From: Pseudomonadota bacterium
Lineage (GTDB): Bacteria > Pseudomonadota > Alphaproteobacteria > Acetobacterales > Acetobacteraceae
NCBI GenBank assembly: GCA_021807465.1
Contig: JAKBCX010000027.1
Coordinates: forward strand, 2,990 to 9,841
Length of the DNA stretch: 6,852 nt
Direction: 5' to 3'
Position numbers and translations under genes: made by a program. The notes beneath the pieces are model-generated. The model saw only the letters and a program-made list of their open reading frames with translations, was not told the origin of the DNA and did not search any database. Shown in pieces: positions 6,555 to 6,852 of the stretch. The stretch's first letter is position 1; every line of letters starts with the position of its first letter.

Positions 6555-6852
6555 TGCCACGCCGCCTCCCGGAATTGTTCACTGGCTTTGCCGTTATCGC
6601 GGCTGCGGTCTGGTTTCTTATCTATGCCATGGCTGGTGCTGGCAAAATCAGCGCGGGCGGCTATCCGCTTATGGCGCAGTTTTCGAGCATTGGCGGCCTT
6701 GCCATCGGCGCTGATGTAAAAATTGGCGGTGTTGTGGTCGGCCATGTGGCCAGCGAGACTCTGGACCCGAATACTTACGCGGCGATCGTGCGGCTTTCGA
6801 TCAACGATAATGTTCAGGTGCCGGAAGATAGCAGCGCGTCTGTTACATCGGA
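6554..6852 (+). CDS. mlaD: MlaD, MCE-domain lipid transport protein (3' end cut by window edge)
   Basis: The reading frame opens at the ATG overlapping the preceding stop (TGATG) and stays open for 99 codons to the right edge. Residues 9-28 form one hydrophobic segment, an inner-membrane anchor with the rest in the periplasm. The MCE domain follows: AQFSSIGGLAIGADVKIGG (41-59), VVVGHV, LDPNTYAAIVRLSI (70-83) and VPEDSSASVTS (89-99), the characteristic start of MlaD. MlaD forms the hexameric ring of the MlaFEDB ABC transporter, which moves phospholipids between outer and inner membrane. It is probably translated by coupling to the NDUFA12 gene, since only a weak ribosome site is visible. The other mla genes are not in the window; the substrate is inferred from the family. 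Confidence 0.9.
   Translation, partial: MPRRLPELFTGFAVIAAAVWFLIYAMAGAGKISAGGYPLMAQFSSIGGLAIGADVKIGGVVVGHVASETLDPNTYAAIVRLSINDNVQVPEDSSASVTS

Noticed and set aside
1..6852. Mobile elements, CRISPR arrays, tRNA or rRNA genes, toxin-antitoxin or phage genes
   Set aside because: No direct repeat arrays, transposase-like frames, terminal inverted repeats or RNA gene signatures were seen; coding density is high throughout with ordinary chromosomal genes.

Overview
The window looks like chromosomal DNA of an alphaproteobacterium, most likely in or near the Acetobacteraceae/Rhodospirillales. I infer this from three things: a bacterial NDUFA12-type complex I accessory gene (typical of alphaproteobacteria and mitochondria) coupled to mlaD, a protein whose closest visible resemblance is to the long alphaproteobacterial vitamin B12-dependent (class II) ribonucleotide reductase NrdJ, and GC-rich codon use. 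No RNA gene, insertion sequence, CRISPR array or phage gene is visible. The assignment to a family rests on recalled protein patterns, not a search.

Layout. Five genes run leftward as one compact cluster. In order of transcription they are: a 501-residue NrdJ-like protein lacking the catalytic motifs (6002 to 4497); a RidA/YjgF-family protein (4494 to 4033); a membrane-anchored CapD/WbpM-type nucleotide-sugar 4,6-dehydratase (3976 to 2090); a DegT/DnrJ/EryC1/StrS-type PLP aminotransferase (2077 to 929); and a proline iminopeptidase (926 to the left edge, last residues missing). The gaps are 2, 56, 12 and 2 bases. The 56-base gap is the only one with room for an internal promoter, and a weak candidate lies there, so the cluster may be two transcription units: NrdJ-like/RidA and sugar-nucleotide/peptidase. 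On the right, divergently transcribed, are the NDUFA12-family gene (6141 to 6554) and the start of mlaD (6554 to the right edge), overlapping by one base.

The most interesting part is the divergent intergenic region (6003-6140) and the gene it serves. It carries two sequences resembling the NrdR operator, 32 bp centre to centre, the helical spacing known for NrdR box pairs. They flank and overlap a possible leftward promoter. NrdR represses ribonucleotide reductase genes, so this suggests that the NrdJ-like protein, although apparently not catalytic, is controlled together with true reductase genes. A regulatory or scaffolding partner of NrdJ is one reading; a decaying paralogue is another.

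The dehydratase and aminotransferase fit a pathway to a 4-amino (or other amino) 6-deoxy sugar nucleotide for surface polysaccharide or glycan. RidA could deal with reactive enamine/imine by-products of PLP enzymes, and the iminopeptidase is a housekeeping passenger as far as can be seen. NDUFA12 and MlaD belong to the cell envelope: complex I assembly and retrograde phospholipid transport.
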